DNA of 64,000 bases, taken from Myxococcales bacterium. GTDB taxonomy: Bacteria > Myxococcota_A > Polyangia > Polyangiales > Houyiibacteriaceae. A program made the translations under genes and the position numbers. The notes beneath the pieces are model-generated. The model was not told the origin of the DNA, ran no database searches, and saw only the letters and a program-made list of their open reading frames with translations. Of this stretch, positions 49,483-59,093 are shown in pieces (the stretch's first letter is position 1; each line of letters opens with the position of its first letter). The DNA is taken from NCBI GenBank assembly GCA_029863605.1, contig JAOTVB010000002.1, positions 1 to 64,000 of the forward strand. The letters are read 5' to 3'.

Positions 49483-50145
49483 ATGAGCATCAAAGTCCAC
49501 CATCTCAACTTCTCCCGCTCGTTGCGTGTTCTCTGGCTCCTCGAGGAGCTCGAGCTCGACTACGCCATTCAAGCCTGGGAGCGCGACAAGGACTTTCGGG
49601 CTCCGTCAGCAGCGGCTGATGTTCATCCGCTCGGTCGGTTTCCGATGGTCGAAGTCGACGGGCGCGTGCTCGTCGAGTCGGGTGCGGTGCTCGAGTACTT
49701 CGCGGACCGCGAGGGAAAGCTGAGGCCGACCGACGAGACCGAGAAGCTCGAGTGCACGATGTTCCTGCACTACGCGGAGGGCTCGCTCATGCCGCCGTTG
49801 CTTGTCCAGCTCATCTTCTCGAGGCTACGCACGGCGCCGATGCCCTTCTTCATCAAGCCCATCGCCCGAGGTATCGCGGACCAAGTCGATAAGAGCTACA
49901 CCCGCCCCGCCCTCGACCTGCATGTCGGATTCGTGGAGAAGACACTCGGGGAGCGTCCGTACTTCGCCGGCAACAACTTCTCGATCGCGGATATTCAAAT
50001 GTTCTACGCCGTGGAGGCCGCCCTATCCCGAGCCTCAGGGGAGCGTCCCAACATGCGGGCGTGGCGCGACCGAGTCACCAGCCGCCCCGCCTACCAAGGC
50101 GCAGAGGCCAAGGGCGGCAAGGCCGTTCCTCAAACGAAAGCGTGA
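49483..50145 (+). CDS. Glutathione S-transferase
   Basis: The 220-residue protein has a thioredoxin-fold N-terminus: 'KVHHLNFSRSLRVLWLLEELELDY' with a Ser/Arg pair at the usual catalytic position, 'HPLGRFPMVEVDG' with the cis-Pro, and VESGAVLEYF binding the gamma-glutamyl part. An all-helical domain contains 'YFAGNNFSIADIQMFYAVEAAL', the N-capping/hydrophobic staple motif. It would conjugate or reduce electrophiles with glutathione. Its stop overlaps the next start (GTGA). Confidence 0.9.
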   Translation: MSIKVHHLNFSRSLRVLWLLEELELDYAIQAWERDKDFRAPSAAADVHPLGRFPMVEVDGRVLVESGAVLEYFADREGKLRPTDETEKLECTMFLHYAEGSLMPPLLVQLIFSRLRTAPMPFFIKPIARGIADQVDKSYTRPALDLHVGFVEKTLGERPYFAGNNFSIADIQMFYAVEAALSRASGERPNMRAWRDRVTSRPAYQGAEAKGGKAVPQTKA

Positions 50146-50621
50146 GTCAACGCGCTATGAGCTCCGAGTCATCGATTCGCCGGTCTGGTCCGTGGTCCGA
50201 GGACCGAGTCCGGGAGTTTCTCGCCGACGCGCGCATTCCGATGCGGCTTGCAGCGAACACCGATACGGGGTTCCCCGTCGTCGTGTCGCTTTGGTTTCTG
50301 CCGGAGGCCGACGAGTTGCTCGCGGCAGTCCATCAGGATTCGCGGATCGCGATGCGTTTGAAGGGAGACGCACGATGCGCCTTCGAGGTCGCCCCGAACG
50401 AGCCGCCGTACTGCGGCGTCCGCGGACAGGCCAGGGCCAGCCTGGAATCGGAGGGGGCGGGGGAGCTCCTGGAGCGTCTTCTCGATCGGTACTTGGGCTC
50501 GACCCAATCGAGCCTCGGACGCTTTCTGCTCGGACGTGCCCAAGAAGAGCTCGTCATTCGCCTGCAGCCTTCATGGATCGGCTCCTGGGATTACAGCGAC
50601 CGCATGAACGACGCGGTGTAG
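50142..50621 (+). CDS. FMN-binding split-barrel (PNPOx-like) protein
   Basis: The 159-residue product is counted from GTG 50142, which overlaps the GST stop; ATG 50157 is an alternative. The 'VREFLADARIPMRLAANTDTGFPVVVSLWFLPEADELLAAV' start and 'GDARCAFEVAPNEPPYCGVRGQARA' middle match the pyridoxamine-phosphate-oxidase-like split-barrel family. Such proteins bind FMN, F420 or haem and often act on small oxidised substrates. The pairing with GST suggests a detoxification unit. Confidence 0.75.
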   Translation: MSQRAMSSESSIRRSGPWSEDRVREFLADARIPMRLAANTDTGFPVVVSLWFLPEADELLAAVHQDSRIAMRLKGDARCAFEVAPNEPPYCGVRGQARASLESEGAGELLERLLDRYLGSTQSSLGRFLLGRAQEELVIRLQPSWIGSWDYSDRMNDAV

Positions 50622-50752
50622 CGGAGACGAATCATCGAACGCACTCGACCTGACTGGGACTCGCCCCGGTTCTCACTCGCCGGGTGGCTCCTTACGGCGG
50701 GCGTGAAATGCTCCGACTTGCGAGTCCAGGGAACGTGGTAACCTCGCCCCCC

Positions 50753-52795
50753 ATGCTTGAAAGAATCTTTTGCTGGGCCTGCGCCGCTTGCCTCGCATCG
50801 TGTGTTTTCGCCTGCTCCACCGAGCAGTCGGCAGGTGACAGCTTTCTGCTCGGCACGGGGAAGGCCGACATCACCGGGCCTGTCGTCGATGTGGAATTCC
50901 CGGGCTTTGTACGACCGACCCACATTGCCAGCGGCGTGCACACTCGGCTGAGCGCGCGCGCCTTTATCATCGGTGAGCTCGAAGGCGACCGGAGGCTCGC
51001 GTTCGTGAGCGTGGATCTCCTCAATGTGTCGCACGAGTTGCGGCTCTCGGTCGTCGACAACCTCCGGGCAAAGTATGGAGACCTCTACACGCTCGACAAC
51101 GTCGTGCTCAGTGCGACCCATACCCACTCGAGCCCAGGCGGGCATTCGCACGAAGGCACGTTTCGAGAAGCCTATTTCGAAGCGGTCGTCCGAGGCATCA
51201 CGGAAGCTCTCGAAGCCGCACACGACGGCCTTCGGCCCGGCAGGATCCTGGTCGGGCAAAGCGAGGTCGAAGGTGCAGGTGCCAATCGCTCGCGTGTCGC
51301 GTACCTGCGAAATCCCGAATCAGAGAGGTCGCGCTACACCGATGATACCGACCGCACGATGACCCTTCTCAAGCTCCAGCGCGAGGACGGAGTCATAGGC
51401 GTGCTCAGTTGGTTTGCCGTCCATCCAACCACGCTGACCTTCAACAACCCCCTGGTCTCGGCCGACCACAAGGGGTTTGCGGCGCTGGAGATGGAAAAGC
51501 GCCTGCAGGAGCGAGACGATACGGCCGACGACTTCGTGGCGGCCTTTGCCCAAAGCAACTGCGGCGACGTCACGGGCAACCTGAACCTCGACAACACAGG
51601 CCCGGGCGTGGACGACTACGACAGCGCGCGCATCATTGGAGAGCGACAACTCGATGCGGCTATCGAGATCTACGAGTCGGCCTCCGAGGCGCTTCGTGGT
51701 GGCGTCGACTATCGGCTCTCCGCCGTCGACTTCACGGACCTCGAGGTGGGCGGCGACTTCACCGGGTCGGGTCTGCAGCAGACCTGCTTCCCGGCCTGGG
51801 GCTACTCGTTTGCAGCGGGCTCCACCGAGGACGGCGGGGGACATCCTCTTTTCATGGAAGGCATGCTCGAGCGCAACGAGACCATCGACTTGCTCACTGA
51901 TGCGGTGGTGAAGCCGCCGCCGATCACCGACGAGCTTCGTGCTTGCCATGTACCCAAGCCGATCTTGTATCCCAAAGCGCAGCAGGACCCGCTCCCAATC
52001 GGTGTGGCCAAGCTCGGGCAGCTCGCGCTCGTGTTCATTCCGAGCGAGGCGACGACCATGTCGGGTCGCCGCATGCGCGATACGATTCGCGGCGTGTTCG
52101 GGGATGAGGTGAAGCACGTCGTGATTGCCGGATACAGCAACGACTACGCCGGCTACATCACGACGCCGGAAGAGTACACCGCCCAGCAATACGAGGGCGG
52201 GCACACGCTCTTTGGCCCCTGGACGCTGCCCGCCTTCCAGCAAGAGCTCGATCGCCTCGCGCAGGCAATGGCCGACGAATCCGCACTGCCGGCCGGGCCC
52301 GATCAGGGAGACCTTCGCGGCACCGTCGATTCCTCGCCTCTCGGCAATGACTTCGACGAGCCTCCCGAGGTCGCTTCCTTCGGGGACGTCGCCACTCCTC
52401 CGGGCGCCTCGTACGCGCCCGGTGCCACAATGGCGCTGTCGTTTTGGACGGGTCACCCAGACAACGCGCTTCGCCCTGGCGTTCCCTACGTCGAGATTCA
52501 AAGGCTCGTCGATTCGAGCTGGTCGACGGTTGTCACCGAAGCCGACTGGTCGACGCAGGTGCAATGGGTCCAACAGAGCCGAGTGATTCCACCCTACGAC
52601 CCGCTCGATCCTTTCGCCGGGCCGCCCCCACCCATCAACGAAGCGTTTACGGTGTCGATTCGGTGGCAGATCCCAAGCGATGCGGAATCAGGGACCTACC
52701 GCGCGCTCTTCCACGGCAGCGAGCTCCGGGAAACCGACCTCGAAACTCGAACCTTCACCGCGGAAAGCCCGGAGTTCGTGGTCGAAACGCCCTGA
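50753..52795 (+). CDS. Neutral ceramidase (secreted lipoprotein)
   Basis: ATG 50753 starts a signal sequence (FCWACAACLASCVFACS); the upstream frame has no support. The 680-residue protein shows the neutral/alkaline non-lysosomal ceramidase pattern. 'GKADITGPVVDVEFPGF' comes near the start, and 'VVLSATHTHSSPGG' supplies zinc histidines. 'VLSWFAVHPTTL', 'FAQSNCGDVTGN' (the active-site Ser region) and 'VVIAGYSNDYAGYITTPEEYTAQQYEGGHTLFGPWT' follow. A C-terminal Ig-like domain follows, as in this family. It would cut ceramide into sphingosine and fatty acid outside the cell or in the periplasm. Confidence 0.9.
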   Translation: MLERIFCWACAACLASCVFACSTEQSAGDSFLLGTGKADITGPVVDVEFPGFVRPTHIASGVHTRLSARAFIIGELEGDRRLAFVSVDLLNVSHELRLSVVDNLRAKYGDLYTLDNVVLSATHTHSSPGGHSHEGTFREAYFEAVVRGITEALEAAHDGLRPGRILVGQSEVEGAGANRSRVAYLRNPESERSRYTDDTDRTMTLLKLQREDGVIGVLSWFAVHPTTLTFNNPLVSADHKGFAALEMEKRLQERDDTADDFVAAFAQSNCGDVTGNLNLDNTGPGVDDYDSARIIGERQLDAAIEIYESASEALRGGVDYRLSAVDFTDLEVGGDFTGSGLQQTCFPAWGYSFAAGSTEDGGGHPLFMEGMLERNETIDLLTDAVVKPPPITDELRACHVPKPILYPKAQQDPLPIGVAKLGQLALVFIPSEATTMSGRRMRDTIRGVFGDEVKHVVIAGYSNDYAGYITTPEEYTAQQYEGGHTLFGPWTLPAFQQELDRLAQAMADESALPAGPDQGDLRGTVDSSPLGNDFDEPPEVASFGDVATPPGASYAPGATMALSFWTGHPDNALRPGVPYVEIQRLVDSSWSTVVTEADWSTQVQWVQQSRVIPPYDPLDPFAGPPPPINEAFTVSIRWQIPSDAESGTYRALFHGSELRETDLETRTFTAESPEFVVETP

Positions 52796-52916
52796 CCGAG
52801 CGTCCACGCGCGGTTGCTGACCATGGGCGCGAAACTCGAATCAACCGTGCCTGCTGATAGTTGCCAGTGTCAGCGCCCGTCAGACAACTGCGCGCCTTGA
52901 CGGCCGATATCTCGGC

Positions 52917-53834
52917 ATGCTCGATGCTCTTTCGGAGCGGGCACGGGTCGTTGCGTCCTCGGGTGCTGACTATCCGAGCGGGTTGCGCCATCTTTCGGAT
53001 GCCCCCGAGCACTTCCGCATCGTGGGCGACCTCCCCGATCTGTCTCGTTCGGTTTCGATCGTCGGGACGCGCCTGGCGGATGATGAGGCGCTCGATTTCA
53101 CCTACGGCTTCGCGCGGAAGCTTGCGTTCGAGGGGGTGGTGGTGGTCTCCGGAGGCGCGGTCGGCATCGATCGTGCCGCCCATGAAGGGGCGCTCGATGG
53201 GGGAGGCCGAACGATTGTCGTCCTCCCGATCGGCTTCGACAAGCCTTACCCAGCCGCCAATCACAATCTCTTCGAACGCGTGATCGAGGCCGGCTGCTTG
53301 CTCACCGAAGTGCCGGATGGCGCCGAGATGCAGAAGGGGCGCTTCCTGACGCGGAACAGGCTCGTGGCGGCTCTCGGCCAGTCGACCATCGTGATCCAGG
53401 CGCCGGCGCGATCGGGGGCGCTATCGACGGCTCGACACGCCAACGCCCTCGGACGCCATGTTTTTACGACGCCCGCTTCCCCCTGGGATCCGCGGGGATC
53501 GGGCAATCTCGTGCTCCTCCGGAAGGGCGCGAGGATTTGCATGGTGCCTGGCGATGTCCTATCCGGCTCGGCTGTGGGGGCGGGCGTTTTTGAGGCGCCA
53601 GGCTCTAAGAAAGGCCGAGACAACCCTAATTACAGCAACTTGAGTACATCGGAACAACAGATTCTCGACGCGCTTCGCGGCCGGGCCCGGCACGCGGAGG
53701 ACCTTTGTCACCGAACCGGAATTCCGGCCTTCGAGGTGCAGCGGTCTATCCTGAGCCTGCTCGTGCGCGGGCTGGTCGAGGAGAAGCCGGGTGGGCGGTT
53801 CCAAAGTTGCCGGCGGAGCACCAAGCCTTACTAA
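52917..53834 (+). CDS. dprA: DNA processing protein DprA/Smf
   Basis: The 305-residue protein has the DprA Rossmann-like core: 'SIVGTRLADDEALDFTYGFARKLAFEGVVVVSGGAVGIDRAAHEGAL', 'RTIVVLPIGFDKPYPAAN', 'GRFLTRNRLVAALGQSTIVIQAPARSGALSTARHANALGR' and 'RGSGNLVLLRKGA'. A C-terminal winged helix follows ('STSEQQILDALRGRARHAEDL'). It loads RecA on incoming single-stranded DNA during transformation. It is shorter than typical (no N-terminal SAM-like domain). It is followed by topA 9 nt later. Confidence 0.9.
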   Translation: MLDALSERARVVASSGADYPSGLRHLSDAPEHFRIVGDLPDLSRSVSIVGTRLADDEALDFTYGFARKLAFEGVVVVSGGAVGIDRAAHEGALDGGGRTIVVLPIGFDKPYPAANHNLFERVIEAGCLLTEVPDGAEMQKGRFLTRNRLVAALGQSTIVIQAPARSGALSTARHANALGRHVFTTPASPWDPRGSGNLVLLRKGARICMVPGDVLSGSAVGAGVFEAPGSKKGRDNPNYSNLSTSEQQILDALRGRARHAEDLCHRTGIPAFEVQRSILSLLVRGLVEEKPGGRFQSCRRSTKPY

Positions 53835-53843
53835 AGGAGTTCG

Positions 53844-56231
53844 ATGTCCAAAACTCTGCTCATCGTGGAGTCCCCAGCCAAGGCGAAGACCATCAAGAAG
53901 TACGTCGGTGCCGGCTATGAGGTCCTTGCGTCAAAAGGCCATATCAAAGACCTGCCCAAGCGCGGGGGGGTCGACATCGAAAAAGGTTTCCAAGAAACCT
54001 ACGAGCTCCTCGAGGAGAAAGGCAAACCCGAGGTCGTCAGAGCGATTCGGGCCGCCGCCAAGAAGGCCGACAAAGTCCTGCTGGCGACCGACCCGGACCG
54101 CGAGGGTGAAGCGATCGCGTATCATCTGATGGAGGTCGCCAAAAAAGCGAACAAGGACGCTGAGATCAAGCGCGTCCTATTCGAGGAGATCACCAAGCGA
54201 GGGGTCAAAGAGGGCCTCGAGCGACCCCGTGACCTCGACGCGAACCTCTATGAGGCGCAGCGCACCCGTCGCGTCCTCGACCGCATCGGCGGCTACCCAC
54301 TTTCGAGCCTCTTGTGGAAGAAGCTCGCGTTCGGGCTATCGGCCGGTCGGGTGCAGACTCCCGCTCTTCGCATCATCGTCGATCGTCAGCACGAGCGGGA
54401 CGCGTTCGTTCCCCTCGACTACTGGTTGGTCGATGCTCGCCTTCAGGGTGTCAAGCCCCAGTCCTTCATCGCCCGCATGCAGAGCGTCGACGGGAAGAAG
54501 CTCGACAAAGTCGGCTCACGCCCTGCCGCGCTGAGCGAGGCCGACGCGGCGAAGTACGTCTCGGACCTCAAGCGCGCCGACTACGAGGTCAAGGGCATCA
54601 CCAAGCGCAAGGCGTCGCGTAAAGCCCCGGCACCGTACACTACGTCCAAGCTCCAGCAGGACGCCGCCAACCGACTCAGCCTTCCTCCCAAGCGCACCAT
54701 GCGAATCGCACAGCAACTCTACGAAGGCGTGACGCTCGGTCGCGGCAAGAACGCCGAGATAATTGGTCTGATCACCTACATGCGCACCGACAGCGTGCGG
54801 CTTTCGCCCGACGCGGTGAACGAGTGTCGCGATTACATCGTCGAGAAGTACGGCAAGGATGCGATCCCCGACAAGCCGAACATCTTCAAGTCCAAGAAGC
54901 AAAACGTGCAGGACGCTCACGAGGCCATTCGCCCCACACAACTCGACCACCCGCCCGAGGTCGTCAATAAGTACCTCAAAGATCCACAGCGCAAGCTCTA
55001 CAAGCTGATTTGGGATCGTTTTGTCGCGTCGCAGATGAACCCTGCCGTGTTCGACCAAACCGGCGTCGAGATCGAGGCCACCGCCGGCACTCGCAAGTAC
55101 GGCCTTCGCGCGAGCGGCAGCGTGCTCAAGGTTCCAGGCTGGCACGCCGTGTACGGAGCGACGACGGAGCCGCTTGCGGGCGAGGAACAAGACCCAGAAG
55201 ATGACGACCGCCTTCCGGAGCTTCAGGAAGGAGAGGCGTTGACCTTGGTCATTCCGCCCGGAGCCGCAATGCAGCACAAGCAGACCGAGCCGCCGCCGCT
55301 GTTCACCGAGGCGACCCTGGTCAAGAAGCTCGAGGAAGAGGGGATCGGTCGCCCGAGCACCTACGCAGAGATCATCAGCAAGGTCGAGCAACGGGCTTAC
55401 GTTCAAAAGGACGGCAACAAGCTGGTGCCCACGCCCCTCGGCACGCTCGTCATCGAAAAGCTCGTCGCCGACAACTTCGACCTCGCGGACATTGGGTTCA
55501 CCCGGAAGCTCGAGGAGGATCTCGACGCCGTCGAGGAGGCTCGCGCAAAGCGACTCGACGTGCTTCAACCGTTCCACGAACGCTTGCAAGCGCAGATTGC
55601 CCATGCGGTCGAGCAGACCGGCAAATGGTGGCCGGAACCGGTCGAGATCGGCGAAAAGTGCCCCGAGTCGGGCGACCCGCTGGTGAGGCGTTGGGGCCGC
55701 AACGGACCGTTCATCGGGTGCACCAGCTATCCTGAATGCCGCTACACGCTCAACATCGGCCCTGACGGCGAAATTGAAGAACCCAAGGAGCCGGAGCTCA
55801 CGGAGTACGACTGCAACGAGTGTGGCGCCAAGATGACCAAACGCTGGGGGCGGAACGGCTGGTTCCTCGGCTGCTCTCGATATCCGGACTGCAAGCACAC
55901 GCGCGCGGTTCCACTCGGTTACAAGTGCCCCAAGTGCAAGACGGGCGACGTCATTCCGATCAAGCCCAAGGGTCGCGGGCGCCCCTTTTACGGCTGCACC
56001 AACTACCAGTCGGAAGAGCAGTGCGATTTCCGCGTGTGGCAAAAACCAATCGGTATAGAGTGCCCGACTTGTGGAAGTGACTTTTTGGTGCCGATGGGCG
56101 GCAAAAAGAATCCAAAGCTCAAGTGCGCGAACGAGACGTGCGACTATGAGCGACCGTATGATCCGGACGATCTCCTAGAAGAAAGCGAGTCCAAAGAGCC
56201 TACCCCTGCCGCGGGCTCCGCGACAGGCTAA
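53844..56231 (+). CDS. topA: DNA topoisomerase I (type IA)
   Basis: The 795-residue protein starts at ATG 53844 after AAAGGAG. The Toprim domain has 'LLIVESPAKAKTIKKYVG' and 'LATDPDREGEAIAYHL', which bind Mg2+. The active tyrosine is Y312 in LITYMRTDSVRLS. Several C-terminal Cys4 zinc ribbons occupy about 595-770 (for example CNECGAKMTKRWGRNGWFLGC and CPKCKTGD). It relaxes negative supercoils. It forms one run with dprA and trmFO. Confidence 0.95.
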   Translation: MSKTLLIVESPAKAKTIKKYVGAGYEVLASKGHIKDLPKRGGVDIEKGFQETYELLEEKGKPEVVRAIRAAAKKADKVLLATDPDREGEAIAYHLMEVAKKANKDAEIKRVLFEEITKRGVKEGLERPRDLDANLYEAQRTRRVLDRIGGYPLSSLLWKKLAFGLSAGRVQTPALRIIVDRQHERDAFVPLDYWLVDARLQGVKPQSFIARMQSVDGKKLDKVGSRPAALSEADAAKYVSDLKRADYEVKGITKRKASRKAPAPYTTSKLQQDAANRLSLPPKRTMRIAQQLYEGVTLGRGKNAEIIGLITYMRTDSVRLSPDAVNECRDYIVEKYGKDAIPDKPNIFKSKKQNVQDAHEAIRPTQLDHPPEVVNKYLKDPQRKLYKLIWDRFVASQMNPAVFDQTGVEIEATAGTRKYGLRASGSVLKVPGWHAVYGATTEPLAGEEQDPEDDDRLPELQEGEALTLVIPPGAAMQHKQTEPPPLFTEATLVKKLEEEGIGRPSTYAEIISKVEQRAYVQKDGNKLVPTPLGTLVIEKLVADNFDLADIGFTRKLEEDLDAVEEARAKRLDVLQPFHERLQAQIAHAVEQTGKWWPEPVEIGEKCPESGDPLVRRWGRNGPFIGCTSYPECRYTLNIGPDGEIEEPKEPELTEYDCNECGAKMTKRWGRNGWFLGCSRYPDCKHTRAVPLGYKCPKCKTGDVIPIKPKGRGRPFYGCTNYQSEEQCDFRVWQKPIGIECPTCGSDFLVPMGGKKNPKLKCANETCDYERPYDPDDLLEESESKEPTPAAGSATG

Positions 56232-56240
56232 GGTTCGACC

Positions 56241-57617
56241 GTGGCAGAGGTGGTCGTCGTCGGTGCGGGTCTAGCCGGCACCGAGTGTGCCTGGCAGATG
56301 GCCCAACGCGGCGTGTCGGTACGACTGATCGAGCAGAAGCCCTCGTCGCGCACTCCGGCGCAGCAGTCGAGCCAGTTTGCCGAGCTCGTGTGCTCCAACT
56401 CGTTTCGGGGCGCCGCCTTGCACAACGCGGTCGGCCTCTTGAAAGAGGAGATGCGTCGCACGGGCTCGCTCGTCATGGACGTTGGTGAGCTTCATCGAGT
56501 CCCGGCAGGCGGTGCATTTGCGGTCGATCGCGAACAGTTCAGCGCAGAGATCACGCGACGGATCGAGGCCCACCCACTTATTGAAGTCGTTCATGAAGTG
56601 GTCGATCGCATTCCGGCCGAGAGGCCGGTCGTGATCGCAACAGGGCCGCTCACCTCAGGCGGGCTCGCAGACGATGTCGCGCGGGCCGTCGGGGCCGAGC
56701 ATCTGGCTTACTACGACGCGATCGCTCCGATCATTTCGGCCGACTCCATCAACTGGGATCGCGCGTTTCGAGCCTCTCGCTATGACAAGGGTGGTGACGA
56801 CGCCTATGTCAACTGCCCTCTCGACGAGCAGGAGTACGAAGCGTTCGTGAAGGTCGTTCTCGAGTCGGAGAAGGTGACGCCGCGCGAGTTCGAGCAGGTG
56901 CGGTACTTCGAGGGCTGTCTACCGATCGAAGTGATGGCCGCACGCGGTGCCAAGACCTTGTCGTTTGGTTGCATGAAGCCCGTGGGTTTGACCGATCCGC
57001 GTACCGGGAGGCGCCCCCACGCCGTGGTGCAGCTCCGTCAGGAGGATGAGGCGGGAACCGCATTCAACATGGTCGGGTTTCAAACACGCATGAAATGGCC
57101 CGAACAGAAACGAATCTTTCGCACGATCCCCGGGCTCGAGACGGCCGAGTTCGAACGCCTCGGGAGCGTTCACCGCAATACGTTCGTCAATTCTCCGAAA
57201 GTGCTCGACGATGACTTGGCGATCACGGGGCTCCCTGGTGTGCATCTCGCCGGGCAGATCAGCGGTGTCGAAGGGTATGTCGAGAGCGCAGCCTGCGGTT
57301 TGCTGATCGGGATCAAGATAGCGCACGAATCGAGGGAGCGGCCGTTCTCATTCCCGCCACGCACGACGATGCTTGGTGCGCTAGTCGGTCATCTACGCAC
57401 GCAGCACGACGACTTCCAGCCCTCGAACGTCATGTGGAGCATGGTTCCTCCGCTCGAGGGGAGGCGCCTTCCCAAACGTGCACGTCGAGATGCGCAGTCG
57501 AAGCGCGCTCTGCAGGATCTCGGGTCGTGGCTCGTCGACGTGGTAGAGTCGAGCGATGCCGTCGACGGATCCGCTCAACAAGCAGATCGACGCGTTCGCA
57601 CGATATCTCGCGGATGA
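56241..57617 (+). CDS. trmFO: Methylenetetrahydrofolate-tRNA-(uracil-5-)-methyltransferase
   Basis: GTG 56241 starts a 458-residue protein with an FAD Rossmann motif at the N-terminus ([18 protein letters not shown]). The family pattern '[23 protein letters not shown]' follows, then '[10 protein letters not shown]', '[15 protein letters not shown]' and '[27 protein letters not shown]'. It makes m5U54 in tRNA using methylene-THF and FADH2. Its last 62 bases overlap the xerC start. Confidence 0.95.
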   Translation: MAEVVVVGAGLAGTECAWQMAQRGVSVRLIEQKPSSRTPAQQSSQFAELVCSNSFRGAALHNAVGLLKEEMRRTGSLVMDVGELHRVPAGGAFAVDREQFSAEITRRIEAHPLIEVVHEVVDRIPAERPVVIATGPLTSGGLADDVARAVGAEHLAYYDAIAPIISADSINWDRAFRASRYDKGGDDAYVNCPLDEQEYEAFVKVVLESEKVTPREFEQVRYFEGCLPIEVMAARGAKTLSFGCMKPVGLTDPRTGRRPHAVVQLRQEDEAGTAFNMVGFQTRMKWPEQKRIFRTIPGLETAEFERLGSVHRNTFVNSPKVLDDDLAITGLPGVHLAGQISGVEGYVESAACGLLIGIKIAHESRERPFSFPPRTTMLGALVGHLRTQHDDFQPSNVMWSMVPPLEGRRLPKRARRDAQSKRALQDLGSWLVDVVESSDAVDGSAQQADRRVRTISRG

Positions 57618-58500
57618 GCGTCGAAGCTCCGTGCGGACGGTTGAGACCTACATTCGTGACCTTCGAAGCTTTCGCGAGTTCGTCCGCGAAGAAGGGCTTC
57701 CCGCGGATGCCCGCAAGCTCGACATCGTCGCGCTAAGGGGTTTCCTGTCGAGCTTGTTTCGGTCGAACCAGGCGAGCACGTTGTCGAAAAAGGTGAGCGC
57801 GATTCGGTCCTTCTATCGGTTTCTCCTCAAGCGTCGCATGATCGACGAGAACCCAGCGGCAGGTCTGCGGTCACCGAAGGTGGCAAAGTCGCTCCCGAGG
57901 TTCTTGACGGTCGACCAGGCGTTTCGGGTGATGGACTCGCCTCCCAAGGAGAGCATGCGCGCCAAGCCTCTTCAGGACCGCGACCGCGCGCTTCTCGAGA
58001 CGCTCTATGGCACCGGAGTCCGCGTTGGTGAGCTCGCTTCGATGAACATCGACGACTGCGATTTCGAAGCCGTGTCCGCTCGTGTGCTTGGCAAAGGTGG
58101 CAAGGAGCGCGTCGTCCCGCTTGGTCGGTCTGCGCTCGAGGCGCTCAGGGCTTACCTTCCGGAGCGTCGCGGGCTGCTTGCCAAAGCGAGGGAAGGCAAC
58201 GCGGATGCGCTTTGGCTTTCTCGACGCGGAACCCGTCTCAGTGTTCGCCAGGTGCAAAACATCGTTCGCCGCCACGGGACGCTCGGGGCAGGGCGAGGCG
58301 ATTTGCATCCGCATGCCATGAGACACACATGCGCCACGCATCTCCTCGACGCCGGTGCCGACCTTCGTGCGATTCAAGAGCTCCTCGGGCACGCGAGCTT
58401 GTCGACGACGCAGCGCTACACGCATGTGAGCGTAGATCGCCTGATGGAGGTCTACGACCGGTCTCATCCACTTGCACGTCAGAAAAAACGGGGTGGTTGA
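57556..58500 (+). CDS. xerC: Tyrosine recombinase XerC/XerD
   Basis: The 314-residue protein has an N-terminal SAM-like core-binding domain ('[26 protein letters not shown]') and the catalytic set: Arg in [11 protein letters not shown], Lys in [24 protein letters not shown], the second His in [16 protein letters not shown] and the Tyr nucleophile in the same motif. It resolves chromosome dimers at dif. The start at 57556 lies within trmFO and no later in-frame start preserves the N-terminal domain. The gene order with trmFO and hslVU is ancient. Confidence 0.9.
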   Translation: MPSTDPLNKQIDAFARYLADERRSSVRTVETYIRDLRSFREFVREEGLPADARKLDIVALRGFLSSLFRSNQASTLSKKVSAIRSFYRFLLKRRMIDENPAAGLRSPKVAKSLPRFLTVDQAFRVMDSPPKESMRAKPLQDRDRALLETLYGTGVRVGELASMNIDDCDFEAVSARVLGKGGKERVVPLGRSALEALRAYLPERRGLLAKAREGNADALWLSRRGTRLSVRQVQNIVRRHGTLGAGRGDLHPHAMRHTCATHLLDAGADLRAIQELLGHASLSTTQRYTHVSVDRLMEVYDRSHPLARQKKRGG

Positions 58501-58538
58501 CAGTCGAAAGGGCCGTACTTACGTTCCTTCGGCTTGAG

Positions 58539-59093
58539 ATGAAACAACACGAGAAGCCTGTCTTTCGCTCCACCACGATCGTCGCCGTCCGGCGCGATGG
58601 GCGAGCAGCTATGGCAGGAGACGGTCAGGTGTCGCTTGGCGAGACCGTCATGAAGGGGCACGCTCGTAAGGTTCGTCGCATTGCCGAGGGCAAGATCGTG
58701 GCCGGCTTTGCCGGAGCCACCGCCGATGCGTTTACGCTCCTCGATCGATTCGAAGCAAAGTACAAGGAGCATCGAGGGAGCCTGCAGCGCGCGGCCGTCG
58801 AGCTCGCCAAGGACTGGCGAACCGACCGGTATCTTAGGCGCCTCGAAGCGATGTTGGTCGTGATGAACGCAGAGACCACGTTGTTGGTAAGCGGAACGGG
58901 TGATGTGATCGAGCCCGACGAAGGCGTGATCGCCATCGGGTCTGGTGGCTCGTACGCGTTGGCTGCGGCGCGAGCGTTGATGCGGAACACGGACCTGACT
59001 GCGGGAGACGTGGCACGCAAGGCGCTCGAAATCGCATCCGAGATTTGCGTCTTTACGAACAACGAGCTCGTGGTCGAGGAGATTGGCGAATGA
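58539..59093 (+). CDS. hslV: ATP-dependent protease subunit HslV
   Basis: ATG 58539 follows a GGCTTGAG leader, 38 nt after xerC; the longer frame is not supported. The 184-residue protein is a proteasome-beta-like threonine peptidase. A short propeptide is followed by the catalytic Thr in [10 protein letters not shown] (T12/T13). '[25 protein letters not shown]' and '[17 protein letters not shown]' are family marks. It forms the two-ring proteolytic core of the HslUV complex. Its stop overlaps the hslU start (ATGA). Confidence 0.95.
   Translation: MKQHEKPVFRSTTIVAVRRDGRAAMAGDGQVSLGETVMKGHARKVRRIAEGKIVAGFAGATADAFTLLDRFEAKYKEHRGSLQRAAVELAKDWRTDRYLRRLEAMLVVMNAETTLLVSGTGDVIEPDEGVIAIGSGGSYALAAARALMRNTDLTAGDVARKALEIASEICVFTNNELVVEEIGE

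Noticed and set aside
54516-56042. Minus-strand open frame of 508 aa opposite topA
   Set aside because: It shadows the topoisomerase gene; there is no recognisable domain.
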